In this document: positions 48,814 to 57,249 of the stretch, one piece after another
Layout of the letters: the number at the start of each line of letters is the position of its first letter
Position numbering within the stretch: position 1 is the first letter of the stretch
Source of the DNA: Cribrihabitans_A pelagius
GTDB taxonomy: Bacteria; Pseudomonadota; Alphaproteobacteria; Rhodobacterales; Rhodobacteraceae
DNA: 64,000 bases
Reading direction: 5' to 3'
NCBI RefSeq assembly: GCF_048820915.1
Contig: NZ_JBMERR010000005.1
Coordinates: 124,001-188,000 of the forward strand
Position numbers and translations under genes: made by a program
Notes under the pieces: generated by a model
What the model saw: only the letters and a program-made list of their open reading frames with translations
Told to the model about the DNA's origin: nothing
Database searches by the model: none

Positions 48814-50454
48814 ATGATGCGTGACACCGCCGGAACATTTGCGCCGAAATTCAAGGCCGGGCTGTTTGCCCTGGCACTGGGCGGGCTTGCTGCCACCGGC
48901 GGGCATGCCGCGGATCAGGCGCCCGGTCAGCAGCAGGTGCCGCCCGCCTTCCGCCAAGCCGTGGCCGAGGCTGCGGCGGCCAGTGATGCGGTGGCGGCGT
49001 TCTACCGCCAGAACGGCTATCAGGCGATCTGGACCGCGCCCGGCGCGGCGGCGCAGGCGCGCCGCGCCGCGCTGATCGCCGCGCTGGAGGAGGCGCCCGC
49101 ACATGGGCTGCCAGACCGTTCCGGCGAGGTGCGCAACCTTCTTACGCTGCTGCGCGATGCCCGCACCGCCCACGAGCTCGGTGCGGCGGAGGCGGCGCTG
49201 AGCCGGGCGCTGGTCGGCTATGCCACCGATCTGCAGACCGGTATTCTGGTTCCCTCGCGCATCGACGACGGCATGGTGCGCAAGAAGAAGACGGTGGACG
49301 GCACCGCCTTCCTGCTCGGCATCAGCACCGAACAGCCCCTCGCCTTCTTGCGCAGCCTGGTGCCCGCGACGCCGCAATACCGCGCGCTCCTGCGCGAGAA
49401 GACCCGGCTGGAGCAGACTCTGGCCCACGGCGGCTGGGGCCCGGCGGTGCAGGCGGAAAAGCTGGAGCCGGGCGATGAAGGCCCCGCCGTCGTGCAGCTG
49501 CGCAACCGGCTGATGGCGATGGGCTATCTTTCCCGCAGCGCCTCGCGCCGTTATGACGCCGCGCTGGAGCAGGCGGTGCGCGGCTTCCAGGCCGCGCACG
49601 GGCTCGCCGTGGATGGCGTTGCCGGCACGGGCACGCTGGGCGAGCTCAACAAGCCGGTGCCGGAGCGGCTGAAATCGGTGATAGTGGCGCTGGAACGGGA
49701 GCGCTGGCTGCCCGCCGACCGCGGCGCACGGCATGTCCTGGTGAACCAGACCGACTTCACAGCCAAGATCATCGACAATGGCGACGTCACCTTTGAGACC
49801 CGCTCGGTGATCGGCAAGAACACCCATGACCGCCGCAGCCCCGAATTCTCCGACGAGATGGAGCATATGGTCATCAACCCGAGCTGGTACGTGCCGCGCT
49901 CGATCGTGACCAAGGAATACCTGCCCAAGCTGCGCAGGAACCCCAACGCGGTGAGCCACATTCAGGTGACCGACCGCCGCGGCCGGGTGGTGAACCGCGG
50001 GTCGGTGGATTTCTCGCGGTATACGGCTCGCAACTTCCCGTTTTCGATGAAACAGCCGCCCAGCCGCGGCAATGCGCTTGGCCTGGTCAAGTTCATGTTT
50101 CCGAACAAATACAACATCTACCTGCACGACACCCCGCAAAAGAGCCTGTTCGGCCGCGAGGTGCGCGCCTTCTCGCATGGCTGCATCCGGCTGGCGGAGC
50201 CGTTTGAGTTTGCCTACGCGCTGCTTGCCCGGCAGGAGGAGGATCCCAAGGCGTTCTTTCACCGCGTGCTGAACACCGGCCGCGAGACCCGGGTCAATCT
50301 GGAACAGAAAGTGCCGGTGCATATCATCTACCGCACCGCGACGGTCTCCAATGACGGGCGCGCGGAATACCGCCGTGACGTCTACGGCCGCGACGCCAAG
50401 GTCTGGGCGGCGCTGGAGCAGGCAGGGGTGGTACTGGCCGGCGTTCAGGGCTAG
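48814..50454 (+). CDS. L,D-transpeptidase with peptidoglycan-binding domain (YcbB-like)
   Basis: 546 residues. Signal peptide (hydrophobic 14-33), an N-terminal helical scaffold domain, a peptidoglycan-binding repeat (VQLRNRLMAMGYL, FQAAHGLAVDGVAGTGTL, about 228-285), then the YkuD catalytic domain with YLHDTPQ...SHGCIRL and nucleophile Cys457. This order matches E. coli YcbB/LdtD, which makes 3-3 crosslinks. AAGGA precedes the first of two adjacent ATGs. Confidence 0.93.
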   Translation: MMRDTAGTFAPKFKAGLFALALGGLAATGGHAADQAPGQQQVPPAFRQAVAEAAAASDAVAAFYRQNGYQAIWTAPGAAAQARRAALIAALEEAPAHGLPDRSGEVRNLLTLLRDARTAHELGAAEAALSRALVGYATDLQTGILVPSRIDDGMVRKKKTVDGTAFLLGISTEQPLAFLRSLVPATPQYRALLREKTRLEQTLAHGGWGPAVQAEKLEPGDEGPAVVQLRNRLMAMGYLSRSASRRYDAALEQAVRGFQAAHGLAVDGVAGTGTLGELNKPVPERLKSVIVALERERWLPADRGARHVLVNQTDFTAKIIDNGDVTFETRSVIGKNTHDRRSPEFSDEMEHMVINPSWYVPRSIVTKEYLPKLRRNPNAVSHIQVTDRRGRVVNRGSVDFSRYTARNFPFSMKQPPSRGNALGLVKFMFPNKYNIYLHDTPQKSLFGREVRAFSHGCIRLAEPFEFAYALLARQEEDPKAFFHRVLNTGRETRVNLEQKVPVHIIYRTATVSNDGRAEYRRDVYGRDAKVWAALEQAGVVLAGVQG

Positions 50455-50492
50455 ATACCGGGCCCAGACTGGATAAGCTGAAAGGGCCTGCC

Positions 50493-51566
50493 ATGTTCAC
50501 AATCCGCCAGATCTCCGAGCAGCTGGGCGCCGAGGCGCAGGGCGACCTCGATCTGCAAGTCACCGGCGCCGCCGAACCGCAGGACGCGGGCGCGGACCAG
50601 CTGGCGATGGCGATGGACCCGAAATACGCCGAAGGTCTCAAGGCCGGCAGCGCCCGCGCCGCGATCCTGTGGGAGGGCGCGGACTGGCACGCCCTGGGCC
50701 TGGAAGCTGCGATCTTCGCACCGCGCCCGCGCATGGCCATGTCCGGTGTCACCGCGATGCTGGACCGCGGCCAGGGAAACACCAGCGGCATCCACCCCTC
50801 CGCGGTGATCGACCCCACCGCCGAACTGGGCGAGGGTGTGAGCGTCGGCCCGCTGGCGGTGATCGGCGCCGGGGCGAAAATCGGCGCCCGCTCGGTGATC
50901 GGCCCGCAGTGTCACATCGGCGCAGACACGGTAATCGGCACCGACGCCCACCTGCGCGAGATGGTCTCGGTCGGCGCCCGCGCCCGCATCGGCAACCGCT
51001 TCCGCGCGCAGCCGGGCGCCCGGGTCGGCGGCGACGGGTTTTCTTATGTGACGCCCGAGGTTTCCGGCGCGGAAAACGCCCGCAAAACAATGGGCGACCA
51101 GGACGGCGCCAAGGCCCAGTCCTGGGTCCGTATCCACTCGCTGGGCGCGGTGACCATTGGCGATGACGTCGAGCTGGGCAGCAACTGCACCGTCGACAAC
51201 GGCACCATCCGCGACACCGTGATCGGCGATGGCAGTAAGCTCGACAACCTCGTGCATGTGGGCCACAACACCCGCGTCGGCCGCGACTGCCTGCTGTGCG
51301 GGCAGACCGGCGTGTCCGGCTCGGTGGATATCGGCAACAACGTGGTGCTGGGCGGGCAGACCGGCGTGGTCGACAACATCTTCATCGGCGACGGGGTGAT
51401 TGCCGGCGGCGGCACCAAGATCCTGTCGAACGTGCCCGCGGGCCGGGTCATCATGGGCTACCCGGGCGTGAAGATGGACACCCACACCGAGATGTACAAG
51501 GCACAGCGCCGCCTGCCGCGCCTGATGCGCGACATTGAGGCGCTGAAAAAGGCGGTTTTCAAGTAA
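50493..51566 (+). CDS. lpxD: UDP-3-O-acylglucosamine N-acyltransferase
   Basis: 357 residues. Adds the 3-hydroxyacyl chain from ACP to UDP-3-O-acylglucosamine in lipid A synthesis. An N-terminal uridine-binding domain (1-100), then left-handed beta-helix hexapeptide repeats with catalytic His258 (LVHVGHNTRVG), and a C-terminal helix. Not next to lpxA/fabZ as is common; followed by its own ACP and ketosynthase, a separate acyl-supply module. Confidence 0.94.
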   Translation: MFTIRQISEQLGAEAQGDLDLQVTGAAEPQDAGADQLAMAMDPKYAEGLKAGSARAAILWEGADWHALGLEAAIFAPRPRMAMSGVTAMLDRGQGNTSGIHPSAVIDPTAELGEGVSVGPLAVIGAGAKIGARSVIGPQCHIGADTVIGTDAHLREMVSVGARARIGNRFRAQPGARVGGDGFSYVTPEVSGAENARKTMGDQDGAKAQSWVRIHSLGAVTIGDDVELGSNCTVDNGTIRDTVIGDGSKLDNLVHVGHNTRVGRDCLLCGQTGVSGSVDIGNNVVLGGQTGVVDNIFIGDGVIAGGGTKILSNVPAGRVIMGYPGVKMDTHTEMYKAQRRLPRLMRDIEALKKAVFK

Positions 51567-51619
51567 CAAACAACGGATTACATCTGCCGCAAATCCACCA
51601 CCGGATCAGAGGTTGCCGC

Positions 51620-51877
51620 ATGAGCACGCAGGACAAGGTTATTGCGATCATCGCCGAACAGGCGGTGCTGGAGCCCTCGGATGTGACCCTGGACAGCAGG
51701 CTGGAGGATCTGGGCATCGACAGCCTGGGCCTGGTGGAAAGCATCTTCGCGATCGAGGAAGCTTTCGACATCACCATCCCCTTCAACGCCAATGCGCCGG
51801 AGCAGAGCGGTTTCGACATCTCCAGCGTGGCCGCGATCGTGGCGGGGATCGAAAAACTGCGGATGGAAAAAGCGTAA
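51620..51877 (+). CDS. Acyl carrier protein, specialised
   Basis: 85 residues. Phosphopantetheine site Ser35 in DLGIDSLGLVE. More divergent from housekeeping AcpP (which has DSLD) and ends PEQSGFDISSVAAIVAGIEKL. It lies 53 bases after lpxD and six bases before the ketosynthase gene. It likely carries a special acyl chain for the outer-membrane lipid, by analogy with AcpXL; that role is inference. Confidence 0.88.
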   Translation: MSTQDKVIAIIAEQAVLEPSDVTLDSRLEDLGIDSLGLVESIFAIEEAFDITIPFNANAPEQSGFDISSVAAIVAGIEKLRMEKA

Positions 51878-51883
51878 ATTCCG

Positions 51884-53092
51884 ATGAAACGCGTTGTGAT
51901 CACCGGGGCGGGCACGATCAATGCCCTGGGCCACTCGGTTCCGGCGACACTGGAGGCGATGCGCGAGGGGCGCTGCGGCATCGGCGGTCTGGAGTTCCGC
52001 GATGTGGAGCGGCTGGCGATCCGCATTGGCGGCCAGGTCCGCGGCTTCGAGGCCGAGGGCCGCTTCAACCGCCAGCAGATGAGCCTTTACGACCGTTTCA
52101 CCCAATTCACCCTGACCGCCGCCAAGGAGGCGGTCCGGCAGGCCGGTCTGGAGTTTCATGGCGAGCTCTCGGCAAGATCCGGCGTCGTGCTGGGCACCGC
52201 GGGCGGCGGGGTCTCGACCTGGGATGACAATTACCGCTCGGTTTACGAGGACGGCAAGAACCGGGTGCATCCCTTTGTTGTGCCGAAGCTGATGAACAAC
52301 GCCGCGGCCAGCCATGTCTCGATGGAGTTCAACCTCAAGGGACCCGGCTTCACGGTCTCCACCGCCTGCGCGTCGTCGAACCATGCGATGGCGCAGGCCT
52401 TTCAGATGGTGCGCAGCGGCATGGCGCCGGTGATGGTGACCGGCGGCTCGGAATCCATGCTGTGCTTTGGCGGGGTCAAGGCCTGGGAGGGGCTGCGAGT
52501 GATGTCCAAGGACGCCTGCCGCCCCTTCAGCGCCAACCGCAACGGCATGGTGCAGGGCGAGGGCGCCGGTGTGTTTGTCTTCGAGGAATACGAGCACGCC
52601 CGCGCCCGCGGCGCTGAAATATTGTGTGAAATTGCAGGCTTCGCGATGACATCTGATGCGGGCGACATCGTCATGCCGAGCAAGCAGGGCGCCGCACGGG
52701 CGATGGCGGGCGCCTTGCAGGACGCAGGCGTTGCGCGCGAGCAGGTCGGCTATATCAACGCCCACGGCACCGGCACCGCCGCCAACGACAAGACCGAATG
52801 CGCCGCGGTGGCGGATGTCTTTGGCCCGCATGCGGACGAACTGATGATCTCCTCCACCAAGTCGATGCACGGCCACCTGATCGGCGGCACCGGCGCGGTG
52901 GAGCTTCTGGCCTGCATCATGGCACTGCGCGACGGGGTGATCGCCCCTACCATCGGCTACGAGGAACCCGACCCGGAATGCGCGCTGGACGTGGTGCCAA
53001 ACGAGGCCCGCGAGGCGGAAGTCGAGGTGGCGCTGTCCAACGCCTTCTCCTTTGGCGGGCTGAACGCGGTGCTGGCGCTGCGCCGGATCTGA
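51884..53092 (+). CDS. Beta-ketoacyl-ACP synthase II-type (FabF-like)
   Basis: 402 residues. Condensing enzyme: Cys162 in VSTACASSNHAMA, His in NAHGTGTAANDKTE and His in KSMHGHLIGGTGAVE complete the triad; the closing SNAFSFGGLNAVLAL is typical. Paralogue of FabF in a cluster with lpxD and its own ACP, so probably extends the chain on that ACP rather than serving bulk fatty acid synthesis. Confidence 0.92.
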   Translation: MKRVVITGAGTINALGHSVPATLEAMREGRCGIGGLEFRDVERLAIRIGGQVRGFEAEGRFNRQQMSLYDRFTQFTLTAAKEAVRQAGLEFHGELSARSGVVLGTAGGGVSTWDDNYRSVYEDGKNRVHPFVVPKLMNNAAASHVSMEFNLKGPGFTVSTACASSNHAMAQAFQMVRSGMAPVMVTGGSESMLCFGGVKAWEGLRVMSKDACRPFSANRNGMVQGEGAGVFVFEEYEHARARGAEILCEIAGFAMTSDAGDIVMPSKQGAARAMAGALQDAGVAREQVGYINAHGTGTAANDKTECAAVADVFGPHADELMISSTKSMHGHLIGGTGAVELLACIMALRDGVIAPTIGYEEPDPECALDVVPNEAREAEVEVALSNAFSFGGLNAVLALRRI

Positions 53093-53114
53093 TTGCCAGA
53101 CCCTGACAATGAAA

Positions 53115-53142
53115 AACGCCGCGGCCCGGAGGCGGCGGCGTT
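53115..53142 (-). terminator. Terminator between convergent KAS and IalB genes
   Basis: 8 bp stem AACGCCGC with its complement GCGGCGTT and a longer loop. On the minus strand it is followed by TTTC through the AAAAA at 53112-53116; it can serve IalB and block KAS read-through. Confidence 0.65.
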
Positions 53143-53169
53143 CCTGTTTGTTTGGCAACGGCTTGCAGT

Positions 53170-53811
53170 TTACTGCTTGACCACATCCACCACGTTGTAG
53201 CCCGCGGTGAAGCCGTTGAGCGACAGTTTCATCGTCACCACCTGATCCGGCGCGGGGGCCGGGCGCAGCGACAGCACCGCTTCCTTGCCCTTCTTGAAGG
53301 CGTCGATATCGCCCTGGGTCAGGCCGATCTGCGCAACGCAGCCCATCTGGTTGCAGAACGAATAGTTGTAGCGCTTGCCGGGCGCGCCATCGATAGCGAT
53401 GGTCAGCGCCGCAGGCAGCAGCGTCTCCAGCGGCACGATCACGGTTGCACCCGCCACGGCCTGCGCGCCCTTCTGCTCGATGCGGAACAGCGAGAACTCG
53501 GCAATTGCGTTGCCTTCGGGGCCTTTCATCACCTGCAGGAGCGAGCAGGGATCGGTGTCCTCCTCGGTGCGGACACAGGCCAGGTCCCAGGACCCGTGCT
53601 TTTCTTTCGAGTAGCGCTGGCCCAGCCGCGGCTCGCCATCTACCGGCTGCCCCAGATCGAGCACGCTGTCGGCGGATGATTCTGCCGGCTGCTCTGCGGC
53701 CTCTGCCTCGGTCTGTGCGGCCGGCTCCTCTGCTGCGGTCTCCTGCGCGGCAACAGGCGCGGCCAGTGCCAGGACTGCGGCCAGCGTGATCGGGGTCAGG
53801 GTCTTCAACAT
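53170..53811 (-). CDS. Invasion-associated locus B (IalB)-family exported protein
   Basis: 213 residues from the ATG at 53811. Signal peptide MLKTLTPITLAAVLALAAP, an acidic Glu/Ala-rich spacer (about 24-55), then an IalB domain with HGSWDLACVRTEEDTDPCSLLQV, the FCNQMGCVAQIGL cysteines and a C-terminal FTAGYNVV. The family is widespread in alphaproteobacteria as periplasmic proteins; only Bartonella IalB is tied to invasion, so no virulence role is implied. Confidence 0.88.
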   Translation of the reverse strand: MLKTLTPITLAAVLALAAPVAAQETAAEEPAAQTEAEAAEQPAESSADSVLDLGQPVDGEPRLGQRYSKEKHGSWDLACVRTEEDTDPCSLLQVMKGPEGNAIAEFSLFRIEQKGAQAVAGATVIVPLETLLPAALTIAIDGAPGKRYNYSFCNQMGCVAQIGLTQGDIDAFKKGKEAVLSLRPAPAPDQVVTMKLSLNGFTAGYNVVDVVKQ

Positions 53812-53942
53812 GAAAGCCTCATTTGTGTAAGGACGTGCGGCACCGCTGTACCATGCTGCTTTGTCGCTGTCAGGGGGAAAGAGGTTGGCGGCAGGAAATC
53901 CGCGCACTGAAGCTTGCTCCGGGAAACTTCTGATATCAGACC

Positions 53943-54012
53943 AAAAAAGGGAACCCGGCGGTCCCCTTTTTCTTGGTGCGTCTCCCCGTCGGACTGGCCG
54001 ACTTAGTTATTG
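53943..54012 (-). ncRNA. Candidate ~70 nt small RNA with own promoter and terminator
   Basis: On the minus strand, -35 TTGACC (54047-54042), 17-base spacer and -10 TAACGT (54024-54019) predict a start near 54012. The transcript would contain hairpin GTCGG-CCAGT-CCGAC (54002-53988) and end in an AAGGGGACC-GCCG-GGTTCCCTT stem (one G-U pair) with a six-T run at 53943. No frame of note inside. No known family recognised. Confidence 0.5.
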
Positions 54013-54123
54013 CGTAGGACGTTACGAAAGGGCTGGCGTCCGGTCAACAAGCAATAGAAAAAAAATGCGGCAGCCCGCGGCACCTCCGGGAATTTGGGCG
54101 TATCGTAGGGGAAGCGGGGCCGG

Positions 54124-54216
54124 AAAAAAGCCGTGCCCTGAGGCACGGCCAGTCTGACAGGGAGGAAATGTCCGCCGTAGCAACCGCATGTGCTGGGCGG
54201 GCAAGATCATCCTCCC
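54124..54216 (-). ncRNA. Candidate structured small RNA with intrinsic terminator
   Basis: The minus strand folds as nested stems GGGAGGA (54216-54210) with TCCTCCC (54166-54160), CCGCC (54200-54196) with GGCGG (54176-54172) and AGCA (54194-54191) with TGCT (54182-54179). It is followed by terminator GCCGTGCC-TCAG-GGCACGGC and TTTTTT (54149-54124). No minus-strand gene lies upstream to need this terminator. The promoter was not found. Confidence 0.45.
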
Positions 54217-54277
54217 ACGGAAGGGTTAATAAATCATGTTATCTACAGGCGGCCGCGCGCCGCGGGAGGGCACGGGG

Positions 54278-55804
54278 ATGAGCCAGCAGGCAGAAACAGG
54301 GCAGATATTCATCGGCGGCGGCGGCGAGGGTTACGGGCAGGCGCAGGCGCTGCGCCTGCAATACGCCAACCGCCACGGCCTGATTGCAGGCGCCACAGGC
54401 ACCGGCAAGACCGTGACGGTGCAGATCCTGGCCGAAAGCTTCTCGAACGCCGGCGTGCCGGTGTTTCTCGCGGATGTGAAGGGCGATCTCTCCGGACTTG
54501 CCAAAGCGGGCTCCGCTGAAGCCAAGCTGCACGGCGCCTTCACAGCCCGGGCGGAGCAGATCGGCTTTGAGAGCTACCGCTACCATGCCTGCCCGGTCAC
54601 CTTCTGGGATCTGCTTGGACGAGACGGCCACCCGGTGCGCACCACCATTGCCGACATGGGCCCGCTGCTGCTGGGCCGCCTGCTGGAGCTGAGCGAGGCA
54701 CAGGAAGGCGTGCTCAACATCCTGTTCCGGCTTGCCGATGACGAGGGGCTGCCGCTCCTGGACCTGAAAGACCTGCAAGCGCTGCTGCTCTGGGCCGGAG
54801 AGAACCGCACCGCGCTTGCCGGCCGTTTCGGCAGCATCCCTTCAGCCTCGATCGGGGCAATCCAGCGGCGGCTTCTGGTGCTGGAGAACCAGGGCGGCGC
54901 CAATCTGTTTGGCGAGCCGGCCCTGGCGCTTGCGGACCTCATGCGCCATGACGCGGACGGGCGCGGTATGGTCAACATCCTGGCCGCGCACAAGCTGATG
55001 GCGGCGCCGGGGCTCTATTCCGCCTTCCTGCTGTGGCTGCTGAGCGAGCTGTTCGAGGAGCTGCCGGAGGCCGGCGATGCGGACAAGCCCAGGCTGGTGT
55101 TTTTCTTCGACGAGGCGCATCTGTTGTTCGACGACGCTCCCAAGGCGCTGGTGGACAAGGTAGAGCAGGTCGCACGGCTGATCCGCTCGAAGGCGGTCGG
55201 GATCTATTTCATCACCCAGAAGCCCGCCGACATCCCTGAAGACGTCTTAGGACAGCTTGGCAACCGGATCCAGCACGCGCTGCGCGCCTTCACCGCCAAG
55301 GACCGCAAGACGCTGGCCCAGGCCGCCGCCACCTACCGCGACAACCCGCGGTTTTCGATCGAGGCGGCGATCCGCGAGGTGGGCGTGGGTGAGGCGGTGA
55401 CCTCGTTTCTGGAGAAGAAGGGCGTGCCGGGCGTCGCCGAACGCACCCTGATACGACCGCCCAGCTCGCATCTGGGCCCGATCAGCGATCGGGAGCGGGC
55501 GCAGTTCGTGCAGGCATCGCCAATGGCAGCGAAATACGGCACCGCGCTGGACCGGCATTCGGCGCATGAAATCCTCGCCGGGCGGGCGGAGGCCGCTGCA
55601 AAGGAGGCCGAAGGGAAGGAGCCGGAAGGCCGCGCCTATGCCGAGCCCGGCCGCCACCCCCGGCCCTGGTCGGCACCGAAGAAGGAGCGCCGCAAGGACA
55701 GCCTGACCTCGGCGCTGAGGGATGCGGTGATCAAGGAGCTGAAGGGCACCACCGGGCGGCGGCTGGTGCGGGGTATTTTGGGTGGGCTGTTCAAGGGGCG
55801 CTGA
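54278..55804 (+). CDS. HerA-like ATPase (DUF853 helicase family)
   Basis: 508 residues from the ATG at 54278; GGGAGGGCACGGGG precedes it, and MSQQAETGQIFIGGGGEGYG matches the usual N-terminus better than the ATG at 54236. Walker A GATGTGKT at 38-45, Walker B LVFFFDEAHLLF with Asp278-Glu279, and a C-terminal Arg/Lys-rich tail. HerA/FtsK-type hexameric motor in the HerA_C (DUF853) subfamily; no NurA nuclease gene is nearby, so the role is unclear. Confidence 0.88.
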   Translation: MSQQAETGQIFIGGGGEGYGQAQALRLQYANRHGLIAGATGTGKTVTVQILAESFSNAGVPVFLADVKGDLSGLAKAGSAEAKLHGAFTARAEQIGFESYRYHACPVTFWDLLGRDGHPVRTTIADMGPLLLGRLLELSEAQEGVLNILFRLADDEGLPLLDLKDLQALLLWAGENRTALAGRFGSIPSASIGAIQRRLLVLENQGGANLFGEPALALADLMRHDADGRGMVNILAAHKLMAAPGLYSAFLLWLLSELFEELPEAGDADKPRLVFFFDEAHLLFDDAPKALVDKVEQVARLIRSKAVGIYFITQKPADIPEDVLGQLGNRIQHALRAFTAKDRKTLAQAAATYRDNPRFSIEAAIREVGVGEAVTSFLEKKGVPGVAERTLIRPPSSHLGPISDRERAQFVQASPMAAKYGTALDRHSAHEILAGRAEAAAKEAEGKEPEGRAYAEPGRHPRPWSAPKKERRKDSLTSALRDAVIKELKGTTGRRLVRGILGGLFKGR

Positions 55805-55830
55805 GGCGCGTCTGGCTGGTTGCAAAAGAA

Positions 55831-55858
55831 AAAGGGTTTGGCGGTTGCCAAACCCTTT
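55831..55858. terminator. Strong hairpin between HerA-like and liv genes
   Basis: Perfect 12 bp stem AAAGGGTTTGGC with tetraloop GGTT. On the minus strand it runs into TTTTTCTTTTGC; on the plus strand it begins 27 bases after the HerA stop. Confidence 0.75.
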
Positions 55859-55892
55859 GCCTCCGGCGGGGATATTTTCGGCCAGAAGAAGC

Positions 55893-55926
55893 AACGGCGC
55901 CCTGCAAATGAAGGCGCCGTTTTTTG
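55893..55926 (+). terminator. Intrinsic terminator after the HerA-like gene
   Basis: 9 bp stem AACGGCGCC/GGCGCCGTT, 11 nt loop, then a six-T run. It directly follows a second copy of the TATTTTCGGCCAGAAGAAG motif (55873-55891), the same arrangement as at 31308. Confidence 0.85.
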
Positions 55927-57249
55927 TTACTTTTCCGGGATCAGGCCGCGCGGGCTGAACCTGAGGACAAGGAGCAGGATGAGCCCCATGGTGAACAGCC
56001 GCATATGCGAGGCGCTTTCCAGCAGATGCGCCTTGAGCACGCTGCCGTCGGCGAGGCCCGCGGTGGCGAAATCGATCAGCATCAGCCCCATAGGCTCCAC
56101 CTTGATCCAGAAGAACCAGATCAGCAGGCCGCCCAGCACGGCGCCGAAGTTGTTGCCGGACCCGCCGACGATCACCATGACCCAGATCAGGAAGGTGAAG
56201 CGCAGCGGGTTGTAAGTGCCGGGGGTGAGCTGGCTGTCGAGCGTGGTCATCATCGCGCCGGCAATGCCGCAGATCGCCGAGCCGAGCACGAAGATCTGCA
56301 AGTGGCGGCGGGTCACGTCCTTGCCCATGGCCTCGGCCGCGACCTCATTGTCGCGGATCGCGCGCATCATCCGGCCCCAGGGGCTTTTCAGCGCCATCTG
56401 CGCCATCCACAGGATCACCAGCAGCACCACAGTGAACAGGACTGCGTAGATCAGCTTGACGTAGATGGTGGAGGCCTCGACCGTGCTGAGCCCGAACGAA
56501 GCGGCCCGTTCGGCAAAGGCGGGATCGGCCTGCAGGTCGACCTCGTAAGCCATCGGCCGGGGCAGGCCGACGACGTTCTTCACGCCGCGCGACAGCCAGT
56601 CCTCGTTCTTCAGCACCGCGATGATGATCTCGGCAATCCCCAGCGTCGCAATCGCCAGGTAGTCCGAGCGCAGCCCCAGCGCGGTCTTGCCGATGAGCCA
56701 GGCCGCGCCCGCCGCCAGCAGACCGCCCGCGGGCCAGGCCAGCAGCACCGGCAGACCCAGCCCGCCGATATTGCCCGCAAGTGCCGGGTTGATCGCCTCA
56801 ACGCCCTCGACACCGGGATCAAGCAGCGCGCGGTAGACGATGAAGCCCGCGACCAGCACTGCCAGGATCAGCAGGCCGCGCAGCGCGCCCGCGGGCATCA
56901 TCCGCGCGATCATGACGGCACCGGCCACCGTGAGCGCGCCCAGCACCAGCGCCATCGCGATGCTGTAGCCGCCGGCACTCCAGGCGCCGGGCACCGGAGC
57001 GGTGGAGGTCAGCACCACCGCCAGCCCGCCAAGCGCGGTGAAGCCCATGATGCCGACGTTGAACAGCCCGGCAAAGCCCCATTGCAGATTCACCCCCAGC
57101 GCCATGATGGCTGAAATCAGCCCCATGTTGAGGATCACCAGCGCGGTGTTCCAGGAGCCCGAGAAGAACAGCACATCGGTCGCGCCCTCGGCCAGGATCA
57201 GCGCGGCGACAAAGACGAACAGAAGCGTGTGTTTGACAGTGCCGGTCAT
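55927..57249 (-). CDS. livM: Branched-chain amino acid ABC transporter permease LivM
   Basis: 440 residues, about ten membrane helices. Inner membrane permease of a LIV-I type importer. Conserved stretches WGFAGLFNVGIMGFTALGG, LRSDYLAIATLGIAEI, MMRAIRDNEVAAEAMGKDV and MVIVGGSGNNFGAVLGG. Last gene of livK-G-F-H-M; its start overlaps livH by four bases. Confidence 0.95.
   Translation of the reverse strand: MTGTVKHTLLFVFVAALILAEGATDVLFFSGSWNTALVILNMGLISAIMALGVNLQWGFAGLFNVGIMGFTALGGLAVVLTSTAPVPGAWSAGGYSIAMALVLGALTVAGAVMIARMMPAGALRGLLILAVLVAGFIVYRALLDPGVEGVEAINPALAGNIGGLGLPVLLAWPAGGLLAAGAAWLIGKTALGLRSDYLAIATLGIAEIIIAVLKNEDWLSRGVKNVVGLPRPMAYEVDLQADPAFAERAASFGLSTVEASTIYVKLIYAVLFTVVLLVILWMAQMALKSPWGRMMRAIRDNEVAAEAMGKDVTRRHLQIFVLGSAICGIAGAMMTTLDSQLTPGTYNPLRFTFLIWVMVIVGGSGNNFGAVLGGLLIWFFWIKVEPMGLMLIDFATAGLADGSVLKAHLLESASHMRLFTMGLILLLVLRFSPRGLIPEK

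Noticed and set aside
54022..54210. 62-codon minus-strand frame in the herA-ialB gap
   Set aside because: It would read through the strong terminator at 54124-54149, and its sequence has no protein-like features; the RNA structures explain the region better.
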